Below, piece after piece: positions 1 to 12,500 of a stretch of 64,000 nucleotides of DNA (its first letter is position 1; each line of letters begins with the position of its first letter). The notes below the pieces were generated by a model that was not told the DNA's origin, made no database searches, and saw only the letters and a list, made by a program, of their open reading frames with translations. The DNA is taken from NCBI GenBank assembly GCA_947044365.1, contig OX345647.1, positions 5,968,471 through 6,032,470 of the forward strand, written 5' to 3'. The DNA is from Petrosia ficiformis (Eukaryota; Porifera; Demospongiae; Haplosclerida; Petrosiidae). The translations under genes were made by a program, and so were the position numbers.

Positions 1-1507
1 CCAGCAAGCTAAAGAATGATAATTAATGAATACATATTCATGAATATTTAATAAACTAACCCTCCCATCTAATGCTGTATGATAATCTCCATCAGTTAGT
101 GCTAATATTATTCTCCTGGTGGTACTGGCAGGTTTCCAGCCAATTTGTGCCTATGATAATTATAATATAATTATCAGAGAATTTAGAATATAATAGATAC
201 CTCACAAACAGCAACCTGCAGCATAGCATCTAACAGAGCCTCTGGATCATCTAAACTTGCTGATAATGAAGCACTGTTTAGAGCAGTCTAAAAACACACA
301 GTCCTTATGAATATTATAATAATAGTTAGTTTATTACTCACAGTAAACAAATTTCCATCGCTTGTAAAATTGAGATGATGTTGATATGCGTATGCTGGAT
401 CACACACAGAACCACCAATAGAACATGGATTATCAGGACTGTATAATGACATATAAATATTACATCACTATTTCAAACTAGAACTAACTTTAGTCTGTCA
501 ATAAAAGGAGACACTGGTTTGTCAATGAAAGAACCAAATGCTATTCTAAATTCATCTGTTAAATTCTGCATTTGTTCAACTGTTCATAAAATTATAAATT
601 AATTATCATATTTGATTACATATACTAACCGAGTTCTACTCCAAAATTTTGTAAATTAGCTAAATCACCAGCCATTGTTTGTGTCAAATCCATTAATACA
701 TACATATCAACAGATATTGATTCTGGTGGTTTAACAGTTACTGTAAAACTCTGAGGTATACCAGGTCTTACTAACACATTCACATTATCAGGAGATACAG
801 CAACAGATGGTATACCACTTCCCTCATTACTTCCTAATGACATTCCATCATTGATCTTGGGAATAACAAATATTATTAATATATTATTAAGCTAGCTAGC
901 TAAACATACATATCCTTGAGGATTAATGATATTTGTACAATTCTTCATTGACAGTTCATCAAGTGTTCCACATAATTCAGCTGGAATCAACTGAGCATTC
1001 ACATCATCCACATATACCTGAAATACTTTCTACAGGGAGAAATGCATAATCAGACATGGAGTAATAGATAATAGTAAAGATTACTATTAGTAATAGTAAT
1101 TATAATAGACAATCAAGTACCAATCTCAATGTTGAGGTAATAGTGATAGTAGATAGATTTATATTAGGTCCAGTAGAGAGGCTAGTTAGTATCGGAGGGA
1201 AATGTTTTCAGCCAGAAAGGTACAGACTTACTGATTCTGTTTTTGAGATACTCATGAACATTAAATGCAATGGTCATTTAGAATTTCAAAGCAACCTCAA
1301 TGCTATATATATAGTTATTCACTAATAGTAATATTAATTACTGATTTTTTAAGGTAATAGTAATATAATTATTAATGTAATTGACTCCATGTATGATATA
1401 CATACATACACATACATACACGGTTTTTACATACATACATACATACATATATACATACATACATACATACATACATACATACATACATACATACATACAT
1501 ACATACA

Positions 1508-1538
<31 letters not shown>

Positions 1539-2208
1539 TACATACATACATACAGACATACGCATATATACACATATACATACATACAGACATACGCATA
1601 TATACACATATACATACATACATACACAATTATACATACATACATACACACATACATACATACATACATACATACACACATATATACATACATACAGACA
1701 TACGCATATATACATTACATACATACATACATACATACATACACACACACATACATACATACATACATACACACATATATACATACATACAGACATACGC
1801 ATATATACATTACATACATACATACATATATACATACATACATACATACATGCACAATTATATATATATACATACACACATACCTCATCATTACACCAAG
1901 CACATGATTCATTCATCGTTATACATTGTGAACATGTATCGTAACTTGTACATTCTATAAAACAACATATATATATATATATATATACATATAGCCATCA
2001 TATTAATAATTTACACTAACAGTAATTATTTGAAGTAAACCACAATCAATAATATTCACAATAATACACATTCCTATCTACACACAACACACACATGAAT
2101 GGGTGCTCAAATATTTGTTAGCCCTGATCACACACCTTGACTCTTTACAAACTCTATAACTGTCATTACAATGAGCAGAATATTACACAATGTAGATCTC
2201 ATCTTCAT
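1..2208 (-). CDS. Integrin beta subunit, N-terminal part (truncated by window edge)
   Basis: Beta chain of a heterodimeric cell-surface adhesion receptor. Exons read on the minus strand at about 2136-2208 (signal peptide, MKMRSTLCNILLIVM...), 1884-1954 (PSI domain, Cys-rich with CAWC), 910-1029, 630-855, 489-579, 342-438, 201-287 and 61-150, all with GT/AG borders and compatible phase where checked. The 630-855 exon carries the start of the beta I-like (VWA) domain, ...VTVKPPESISVDMYVLMDL.... Later exons match integrin blocks: EQMQNLTDEFRIAFGSF, a Cys-bounded specificity loop, and IGWKP...ALTDGDYHTALDG. The MIDAS motif reads DLTQT instead of the usual DLSxS, and the ADMIDAS pair reads GD instead of DD. 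EGF repeats, membrane segment and tail lie beyond base 1. The intron at 1030-1883 holds a long CATA microsatellite. Start choice: the first ATG of a clear signal peptide; a second ATG follows two codons later. Confidence 0.9.
1390..1880. repeat. (CATA)n microsatellite with CACA/TATA variants
   Basis: Almost uninterrupted CATA repeats fill most of an integrin beta intron. Long open frames run through it on both strands, but they encode only repeats of Tyr-Ile-His-Thr or Met-Tyr-Val-Cys and are artefacts of the period-4 repeat. The repeat runs almost up to the 5' splice site (minus strand, GTATGTG) of the exon ending at 1884. Confidence 0.95.
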
Positions 2209-2603
2209 CTCCAAACAACAGTGACGGATTATGATAATCTACAATACGTAATTACATATAATTATATATATATATATATATAATTATTGAAGTGGCTAGT
2301 GTGTGTATTATAAATACCAAATATAAACATTCATGATGATTTAGTCCAACACAGAAAGAACAATATTGATTAAAGTAAACAATGCTTTAATGGTACATCA
2401 CATTGACAATATATATATATATAATCATATTCCACTATAGTTGAGGATCATCACCCGTCTAATCTTTCTCAATTAAGTATCACAAAACTTTAATACTACA
2501 TACCTTGCCACACGTACAGCTATCTATAGATCCTGCAGCCTACAGGTACAGAGAGGACAGCACTGGAACAAAAAAAAAAATCACCGAGGAAAAGTGAATG
2601 AAT

Positions 2604-2644
2604 TTGATTGGCCAAATTTTCTTGCGGGAAATTCAAAATTTAAA
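2604..2644 (+). promoter_or_regulatory. Putative cell-cycle promoter motifs upstream of BORA (CCAAT, E2F, CHR-like)
   Basis: In the 537 bp between the divergent integrin beta and BORA starts lie an inverted CCAAT box (GATTGGCC, about 2605-2612), a perfect E2F-type site (GCGGGAAA at 2624-2631, reverse TTTCCCGC) and CHR-like hexamers (TTCAAA at 2632-2637, TTTAAA at about 2639-2644). This grouping is typical of G2/M genes in animals, which fits BORA. It is motif reading only. The rest of 2209-2745 has no recognised gene, only short AT runs. Confidence 0.4.
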
Positions 2645-2745
2645 TCACAAGTTAAGAGAAGGAGCAGGTTTGTAAGTTTTAAATTTCCTTGTTAATTTTA
2701 TCATCACCATTTCAAATATATTTAGCGATTGTCTTCGTCTAAAAA

Positions 2746-5700
2746 ATGTCCAGCAATCCATTTTCAAATAAAGAAAGGCAACATTTTCCAGAATGGAGTC
2801 CAATGTTCACAAAAACCAATACACCTTCCAGCAGTGAGGTGAGAATGGATGTGTGGATGTATGTGTGTAACTGTGTATGTATGTGTATACATTAATATGA
2901 GTGTGATAATTTCTTGTTTAAAGCAGACACTATTTCGCTGGTCCATAGATCAATTGGCAAGATTGGTACGTAACTGTATTAATTAATAATGTTAATTATT
3001 ATTGTGTTGTCATAGAAACCAGTTAATATTGCCACAAGTCCTGCTTCTTTAGCAAATACAAATATCACAAGGTATACATATCAATAATTATATCAATTTA
3101 TAATATTAATATGGACTCCGCCTACTTCAGCCCTGAGAACAATTTAGATGCGCAAGCTGAAGCTGAAAAAGTAATTATATTCATTAATCACTTCATCTCA
3201 TTATATATTCATTATCTTGTTCATCTCGTTATCACCTTGTGTTCAGTAATGATGTACGTGTTTTCACACGTTCCTGTTTAAAGAAGAGTCATTAGTTGCT
3301 AATGCTACATCTTCTCTCTACATAGTTTTTCTCTCAGAAATCTATTCAACCTTCTCCATGGCTGAATGTGAAAACTCAAACAAAACATGTCACATTTACA
3401 CCACTACCTCCATCAACAGCTTGTACGTGACTTGAATGTGCATGTGTGTAGGTATATGTGTATGTATGTATGTATGTATTTATGTATCTATGCATTTGTA
3501 TATGTGTGTATTATGTGTATGTGTGTAATGTGTATGTATATATATGTGTATGTGTGTCTGTATATCATGATGACGTCACATGACATCATGCTGATTATCA
3601 CAACATATACTATTTTAGTTTATAAAAAGGTAGATGTGTGTACCCAAACTGATGGTGAGTTGAATAAATATTTTTATTAGTAACCTACGTACTTATATAT
3701 TATCACAGCTTCTACACAGACGATACTTACAATTCCAATGGACCTAGATCTTGAGAAACTATTAGGTGAAGAGAAAGATGTACATACAAACAGACATACT
3801 ATATGTGATAAGCAAATACTCTTTTTCAAACAGGACATGCTTTTTATACTGGAGATGATAACAGTTTCTCATTAAGAAGGAAACTGTTTGGTAAGCCTCA
3901 AAGAGATTTGAGTGAAGGTTCGGACGATGAAGAAGAGGAGATTAACCAATCAATGGAATCTTCACAACAAAGATGTTCACATGATACACAGTGAGTTTTA
4001 GTAACCATGGTTACCATAATATCAGATTTCTTACTCAGGCTTTCTTCCACTCCTTTACGATCATCATCCTCACCAGCTGTTACAATCACTAGAGGTATTG
4101 ACGTGGGTGACACTCCTCCTCCTCTAGCTTCGTCATTTCTTTATGATAACAGTGAAACACACCCTGATCTTTCTCCAATTGGAAGTTTTGATAAGGGAGT
4201 CTTTCCTGTAAAGACCCCAAGCAAATCCCCTCATGATGTTTCACTAGGATTATCACCCATCAAGAGTCCAGATTTGTGTGATACTAACACACCTATAGGA
4301 AACACCAGATCTGGTGAGAAGAAACCAACATCAACTCCAAATTATTTGAAATCAGGTAAGATTGATAAACCATACATGTAAATAGACATACAAACATACA
4401 TAACTATGTGGCTACATACATGTATATACATGCACATACAATAGATTGATAGATTGACAGACAGGTAGATAGATAGATAATGTATATTTTCATTTTTTTA
4501 GTTTTAAAACGTCAGTTTAATGGATCATCTGAAGCCAGCCCTCGATTAAAACATCAGCGTGTTTATCATTTGGAACACAACTCATCATCAGAGAGCGAGG
4601 ATACACCTGCCATAATATCATTAGGTGACCTCCAAACAGACACAAGTTCATCTTTACCAACAACATGTACAACGTATTTCACTAATATGGGACTTGATGA
4701 GGGCGAAGAAAAGCCTCTACACTCCTTAGTTACCACATGGCAACCAAACACTCATTCAACAATGTTAGAACACCAAAGACCTCCAATAAAGTCAAATGGG
4801 CCATCAATCGATTCTGGCTTAGACGATTTACTAACGGGAAATGAATCACATGATAATCATGTGAATCCAACAGATAAACTAGTTAAGAAAGAATTTAAGG
4901 AAGTGCCAGGCACTTCCATTGAGTCTTCTGGTTGCCATGACAACTCATCATGTGATAGTGGAATAATACCAAACCCAAATTCTGACCATGCTAATGATAA
5001 GACCACACCCATTATAGCTGTGAAAAATCCACGAGTTCTCTCATACTCTAGTGCTTCTCTTCTTCCTTCTCGAATCAAAATAAATAATCCATCCTCACAC
5101 ATTCACACCCCCTACATGGGTGTTACCTATGACACACCTCCTAGTCGATATACAAATACTTCCCTTTCTGGAGATCCTTTATCAAGAGATCTCATCAGAC
5201 GAAAAAGTTTACTAAAAGCTAAACTCAATTTTACAAGTTTGTTGATAACATTATCCATTGTTTCATTCCATTATCCCTTGTTTTAATCTGATGGTCCATT
5301 GATTCTATCCATTATCCATTGTTTCTATCCATTGTCCCTTGTTTTAATCCGATGGTCCTTTGTTTCTATCCATTATCCATTGTTTCTATCCATTGTTTCA
5401 TTCTGTTTTCCCTTGATTCATTCTAATTGTCCATTGTTTCGACCATTATCCATTGTTTCACTCCATTGTTTCATTCCGTTATCCCTTGTTTTATTCCAAT
5501 TTCCATTGTTTCATTCCTTTCTTCATTGTTCCATCTATTATTTAATGTCGATACATTAATTATCCATCCATTGTACATGCCATTATCCATTCTAATATGT
5601 ATTGTTTATTGCATAATTAATATTCATTATTATTTATTGTCTCTTCATTTAATACATAGGTCCAGTGAAATATTCCGACTCATCGCTACTCACACGATCA

Positions 5701-5796
5701 CCACTATTATCACTAACTACACGTCCCCCATCTTACACACTCTTTGGACGCACTCATTACAACTTACTGAATATATCACCTAAACTTGACAAATAA
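2746..5796 (+). CDS. BORA: Protein aurora borealis (Bora), PLK1/Aurora A activator
   Basis: Bora binds Polo-like kinase 1 and lets Aurora A phosphorylate its T-loop at mitotic entry. The N-terminal exon (2746-2838) gives MSSNPFSNKERQHFPEW..., then 2927-2965 gives the family hallmark FRWSIDQLARL, followed by KPVNI (3016-3071). Later exons give IQPSPW, two CQT/STQT blocks (DVCTQTD, then STQTILTIPMDLDLEKLLGE), FSLRRKLFG, and a long Ser/Thr-Pro-rich tail (many SP/TP sites, expected CDK/PLK1 targets). The large exon from about 4502 probably ends at 5233 (phase 1) and splices to 5660-5796, giving ...NFTSPVKYSDSSLLTRSPL...SPKLDK and a stop next to an AATAAA. Reading through instead ends at 5286 after repeat-derived residues. 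Start: first ATG, which gives the conserved SNPF N-terminus. Disordered proteins of this family diverge fast, but the WSIDQLA and LRRKLF blocks are diagnostic. Confidence 0.9.
5240..5560. repeat. Degenerate CCATTGTTTC/CCATTATC minisatellite in last BORA intron
   Basis: Imperfect short repeats built from TCCATTGTTTC and TCCATTATCC-type words fill the last BORA intron. They keep frames open, so spurious ORFs of Ser-Ile-Val-Ser type appear. If the intron is retained, the protein gains a short hydrophobic repeat-coded tail. Confidence 0.8.
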
Positions 5797-8700
5797 ATAT
5801 ATAATTATATATTCACTGTATTTTTTGTGAAAAAAAAAAATCAAAAATTATTCGTTTTTAACCTTTTAGTAGCTGACACACCTACTAATTCATTCATTAG
5901 TTTAAGTCTGAGGTGTATAGATGGTTTCTCCATCAACCAATGATTGTACAGTTAAACTGAGCTGTTTATAACAGCAATGATGTTATTAAATAATGTATAT
6001 AATTATATATAATTATAGTGTTTTGTGAGAGTCAACAATTTTCCTTATATGAGAACATGCAGAGATAGTTCAATGATTAAATCGATTCACTTGAAAACTA
6101 ATTAAGTCATGTTCCTAACTAATTGTTATTTTATGTTTGTATTTAAATATACATAATAGGCAATAAGTATACACCCTTCTTAATTAATGTAATTAATGTA
6201 TTTTTATGAGTTCTGTTTTGCCGATGATGACCTGTGAGTGTATACCTTCTTCTCAGTTGAGAATGGGGAAGTGAAGGTTGTAACTAGCTATGTCTGAGGC
6301 ACTGAGTGTGATTAATAAGGGCAGCTGCAGGCTCCCTAATCTCAAGTTTGTTGAATAAATTGTATGCCCAGTTTCTTTAACTGACATTGCATACATATGT
6401 AACTAATTTCTTGCTACCATATATGTAAGCCCTTGTAAGGATATCATAACTGAAACAATACAAACAAATTAACGACTTATAAGTGCTAGCTATATATATG
6501 TTATATATATATATATGCATACTTGTATAGGTGTAGTATGTTGTATGGAAGGAAGCTATATTATTAAGGTAGTGGCTAGTTTAAGTTTGTTACTAACATA
6601 CCATCACAATCTTGTCTGTGTGCTTTTCGGTTTTCATATCCCTACAAGTTCTTTCAATTTTTAATATAAAATTCTATTCTTGTTTCTTTTCGAATAAGAG
6701 TGTATGCATGTACATATATAGTTGATTACTAAGTTGTGAAGTAGAATTTATGACTAATGGGATATACGTATATATATCTTTCAATCATAGCTGTATCAAC
6801 ACATGTATTTTTACAGCATAGACACAATCCGATCATCCAGCAGTATGTCTCAATCACTTTGATCAATTCTTATGAACTACAAATGCAATTTCCTATTGCA
6901 TGTATGGCCATGACATGTTTTCCTATATTAGGTGGGTGCTTTATGATTCAAACATCCTTTCCAAAAGTATCTATTGCCTGTTTAATTAGAATTATCAAAA
7001 TAATGTGTGAAGTCACAAAGTAGCACCTTACAATTACATGTACGTATCTATGGCTGTCATATTAAAACCTATATATCTGAATTTTATATTATTGGTATTG
7101 TGTCCACCATGCAGATAGAAGATCTAACTGTGACCAAAGAATATTATTTCGCGTTCTTATTCTTAATTGCATGTTCTTCAGTTGAGTGCTTGTGGGTGAA
7201 TTTGATGTCTGCATGTATGTATGTAAAGAGATGTTCTAAATTGCTTCGTGTATAACCATCACAATCTATGGTTTCTGATTATATTGATTTGTAACCAGAC
7301 ACTACAGCAAATGTGATATATTATATTCATTAGTGTTTAATATGTGTTCATCCTGTTGACATTATTACATGATGTTCAGTTTGTAAATTATTATGTTTCC
7401 TACTGCCTCTCACACTATGTTATGAATGTCCTACCATCCACTAGGGAACTTTGGAGTTGGCAACAGATTGCCTACTCCATGTTGCCAGTGAATAGAGAAG
7501 GCTTCTAATTTGTGTCACTACGTTTACCATGCACTAGCCAACTTTGGAGAAGCCAATTTGTTGGCAATTCCATAGTTGTGTAGTCGATGTAGGCTTTACT
7601 AGAAGTACATGAGAAACTGTCACATCAAGCAGAAATCAACACTTTGTAATCTACGTACATGCGTAAGCAACCTGATCCTTCTCTTGTCTGGGAATTCAAC
7701 ATAAGCAAATTATTACCTTAGTAGAATATTTCACAGCTGTAATCTACGAGTGTCCTATATCTTAACACTTCCTCTGCGATGTAGATCTATTTCATCCTAA
7801 GAGGATGTGTCATCATGTTGATATCAGACACTTATCAAAAGTAGTACACGTTAGTAGCTCAGGTTTAGCATTTAGTTCAAAGCACTTAAATTCTTTGAGG
7901 TCCAACTAATACTTCACAATCTAACATACGGAAACAAATAAGAAAAAAAGCTGGAGGTAACAATAAATTCAAGTTCAATGGTTTGGTTATTATAAATACA
8001 TGTTATATGATTATACCAGTTCATCTTTTACAATTATATCTAGTGACTTCACAAGATTGTTATTAATCTCAAAACCACTATTTCCTCTATTTGAACTCAA
8101 ATTAATAGAGAGAACACAAATTATTTTCTAATACTTGATGGCTGGTCTCCCATCATGCTTACATGGTTATTTTAGCCTACTACTACTTGAGGTTTCATAT
8201 AATGATTGTATACATTATAAAAACTGATGTTATTTTGACCAGTTATATGAGTTTCATTTTTATAATTTTATGAAGCAAAGAACAAGGTGCAAAACTAGAT
8301 ATCATTCATACTTCTTGACAGTAAGTGTCACTGTCAAAGCAGCTAAGTAACTCTATATACTGTAAAACAAGACGTCTTTCATGCTGCTTGACAGTAACTG
8401 TGTTACAGTCAAGGCAACTATATAATATATATATATAGTAAACCTTTGTCACATAACATAACTCTATACTATAGGGGGCTCACATTATTCATACTGTAGT
8501 ACATACGACATTGTAAACCAACCAAATTGAGTGAAACAACAAACAATTTTTTTTACAATGTTGGAAATGTGCTAACCAGTTATTTTAACAACTTTGTTTT
8601 TGTAGTGTATATCACTACATGATCCAGTTCATTCAATAAACTAAAGTACCGTACATCTACTGCCCAACATTTCTGTAACAGAGTCGTTCAGGTTGAAATT

Positions 8701-9345
8701 CTTTTCCTCCTATTAATCTAAATCATTTCTGGTCTCCTTTCTTTGGGGCTGCTTTAATGATAATTTTGACTCATCACTTAATAATTACATATCACTGTTG
8801 GCTTCACCAGAAACTGATGTTTGACCCTTGGCATTCATAATACACTAATAACTTGTCCTTTTACTGTAAACTTATTATTATTATTATTATTATATATGCT
8901 CAAGAATTGGATTTGAAATGCATCCATTTTGCAAATCATGAATAGTGCATATTCTCGTTAAGATTTGATAAACAAGAAATTGACCACTATGCAACTACTA
9001 TAACGTATATAGGTTTAGAAGATAGGATACAGTCAATTGTTAGACTACGTTGGATTGATGATGAATGTACTATAAATATATAAAATATATTGTACATCTA
9101 TACCACCTTTACATCATCAATGCATGCAAAGGAAAGGGAACTTAGTCTAGTCTATCAAAGTTGACTCATCAGATGCCATATATAGTTATTACGTATAACG
9201 TAGATTTCCGTGGCCAGACCCAATTTCGGCGCATTTAAAAGTCTTGCGCAGACTGTCGCTGTGCATTTACAGCTGCAACCTCACTTTCTTCAGTTTCTTG
9301 AACCAGAAATTAATACTAAGACTAATCTTGTTTCCCTGAAGGAGA
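5797..9345. other. 3.5-kb intergenic region without recognisable gene
   Basis: No exon chain or conserved protein was seen on either strand. The two longest open frames (6757-7023 and 7007-7255, +) look like chance: no family resemblance, overlapping each other, no flanking splice logic. Contents noticed are AT runs, an (ATT)n tract near 8876-8894, and two related inverted-repeat modules at 8315-8337 and 8388-8412. The last about 150 bp (GC-richer, with an ATTTAAAAG box near 9233) probably form the promoter and 5'UTR of the next gene. Confidence 0.5.
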
Positions 9346-9504
9346 ATGAACCGACTTTTAACTGCAGCGTTGGTTTTAACATGGGCAGCACTTGCCACTT
9401 CTCATGTCAGACTGACGTTCCCTCCTGCAAGACAACCAGCTTATGACTTTTTGGACAATGTTAGAACGGGAGGACCTTGTGGAGTACCTAGTAAGTACAT
9501 AATA

Positions 9505-9540
<36 letters not shown>

Positions 9541-12500
9541 CACACCATCGCCACATGCATAGTTGGACTATAGACTGCATACATAGATACATTGCATAGT
9601 TGATCCATGCAGTGATTGTGTGAATACTTACTTTTCCTATTCTTTCAGCTCCAGACGATGAAGATGTAATTGTGACTACTTTTGCAACTGGAAGCACTTT
9701 TAATTTAACATATCATTTGGCTTACCCACATCGAGTTAGTTCATTGTATATTTACAATACCTTCTCCTAAAACTTGCACTACAGAAACCCAAAAGTAACA
9801 ACCATAACACTTTGTTTTTGATATATAACCAAAGTGTTTTTCAAGCCAATGCAATCACATCAGAGAGAATGCAAACTTCCCACTATCCACACAACAAAGT
9901 CTTATAAAGTTATGGTTGTGCAGTAAAGTATATTTTCTTTGCATGTTACCCCCTGGACACACCTGAGAAGTGATAACCACATTAAAAGTCTCAAATTTAT
10001 TGATTACTCAATCATTATTCTATACCATAATATATTGTATTGATCATACATCAACATCCTTTTTATTGTGGACAGTTGGGGATGTTTAGTTTCATAATTA
10101 TACACAATTTATATTGTTCTCTTATCAGGGTGGTATTCTTGTGAATCTTCTACAACCCAATGGATCTATACTATATATGTTATTTGATTCATGGAACATG
10201 ACACAAGATTCAACGTAAGATTTTTCCCAACCTCACTAAGTAAAAAATACTTTAAGAATATTTCATCCCACAGTTCCACTACAGTGAGAATCACTCTACC
10301 TGATGGTTTTACATGTGATCACTGTGTGCTTCAACTCTTACGACAAGCTGGTGAATGGACATTTCCTGGTGGATATGTATTTTGGACATGTTCTGACATT
10401 GCTATACAAGATGGAGATAGTATGTATATATACAAATTATGAGAATAAAGTTATGACAACATATGTTTCTGTTATGTTAGCATGTAATGATGGTAATTGT
10501 TCTGATCATGGTACATGTGTGAATGATGTATGTCAGTGTGATCGCTTGTACTCAGGCAAATTCTGCCAATTTAAAGGTAATTATTTTCTGCAATATAAAA
10601 CACAGCAACACTAAATATAATATTGTACTATGTAGATGAATGTGAAGATGAAAGTGATTGTAACAATCATGGATCTTGTATTGATATTCAATCAACTACT
10701 CATCCATCCAAACAATGCTTCTGTGATCCTGGATGGTTTGGACACGGTTGTGATCAAGGTATAAATTGATCTCTTTTTATTTACTTCAAATTTACACATT
10801 TTTTGTTTTAGTTTCTTCATTAACTGATATTTCAATTGATGAGAGTCAGTATATAATTCACAGACGATTTGGTGCTAGAATGGAAATGTGGTCTCGCATA
10901 CTGGAGGTAAGTGTAAAAACCACTATATGAATATATAATTATGTTTACTAAAAAATATTTATAGGATGAAGACGAGATTGAAATTGCATTGCGTGTTAAT
11001 GCAACAGGATATGTGGCAATTGGCTGGAGATCACCTTGTAAGTAACTATATATAGTATTATGTAAATAATATATTACTGATATTATATAATACAGCAACT
11101 ACCTCAGCTTGCCAACAAGATGCTCCAGGATTTTATGATATTGGTATGTAGGATAATAATTATAAACTATAATAAATTCATTTTTAACATATTCACTTAT
11201 AAGGTTCAAACAGTGCTTGGCCCTATGTTCCAGTGGGTGATATTATTGGTATTAGTGGAGAATTTAACGGAGAGGGTGAAGAAGGTGAAGAAGGTGAAGA
11301 AGGAGAGGAAGGTGAAGAGGGAGAGGAAGGTGAAGAAGGAGAGGAAGGTGAAGAAGGAGAGGAAGGTGAAGAAGGTGAAGAAGGTGAAGAAGGTGAAGAA
11401 GGTATTTTTGTGTTCTATTTCAATTGCTCATCATATTAACTGTTCTCTTTCTTCATAGCTGGTGCCCCTACGCATGGAATGAATTGTGTTGATATTGTAA
11501 TTGGTACAGCACGTGGAACTCAATTCAGAGTGTTTGATTACTATACTCGTGATCGTTCTACTCCTTTGTTTGATGAGATGTATGGTGGAACTCAAGGAAT
11601 TACAGCTGCTATTGGAAAAGAAGTTGATGGTATTACTACCATCAAATTCCGCAAATCATTAACATCAGGTAAGAGCAATATTGCTACATGTATAATTATA
11701 TTTTATAATTATAATACTTATCTCATGCAGAGATACGATATTCATAATCATAAATATAATTCTATTCATGTTCATAATACGATATCAAATACCTTTTGCT
11801 TTCACTGCATGAATAATGTGAATAGTATTATACTTTATCTCATGATGCCTGGTATCAACACCTGCTTTCATGAATGATGTTATTTCATAATTTTTTAATA
11901 ATATTTATCTTGTCACTATTAGATGATACTAATGCAGATCATTCTGTCACTAATGAACTTATGCATACTATATGGGCATTTGGTCAGATCTATCCTGATT
12001 ACTTTCATAGTCCTGGTTCTGGTATAGAGGCAGGTACAGCACAAAATGGCAGATATTATCAACCTGATGAAATAAAGTATCACGGATCGGGAATTAATGT
12101 TAATAGAGGAGTAACTAATATTAACTTCTTTGGTATGTTCAATTATCATTACATGTTTACAGTGATATGTGCATGTTCTGTATTCATGGGAGGATAACGA
12201 AGCTGTTATTAATATCATTTTAATCATGACCACACATAATATCATTTTTAGAGTTTCAAATGAATATATATATCTGTTTTTTTTTTTGCTTATAGAACAG
12301 GACCAAGCTTCAAGTGAGCAATGTCGTGGTCAGTTTATTTTTGGATGTGGTGATAATGATGCGGAGTGTTATAGGGCTACTTGGATAGTTAAAAGTGGAT
12401 TTGTTCAATTTAATGTCACTGCACAAGTATTAGAATCTCAGTGGGTTTCCATTGGTTTCTCGGAAAACAGATTAATGGTATATAATATAAAATATAATAT

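Noticed and set aside
1338..1944. Several long open frames on both strands
   Set aside because: They are translations of (CATA)n repeats, open in all frames because the unit lacks stop codons; low-complexity peptides only.
4004..4017. GTAACCATGGTTAC as an RFX X-box
   Set aside because: A perfect palindrome but inside a BORA intron, and only partly matching the X-box consensus; no ciliary gene nearby.
6757..7255. Two overlapping short ORFs as possible genes
   Set aside because: No recognisable domain, no introns or signals supporting them, overlapping frames, and typical chance length for this composition.
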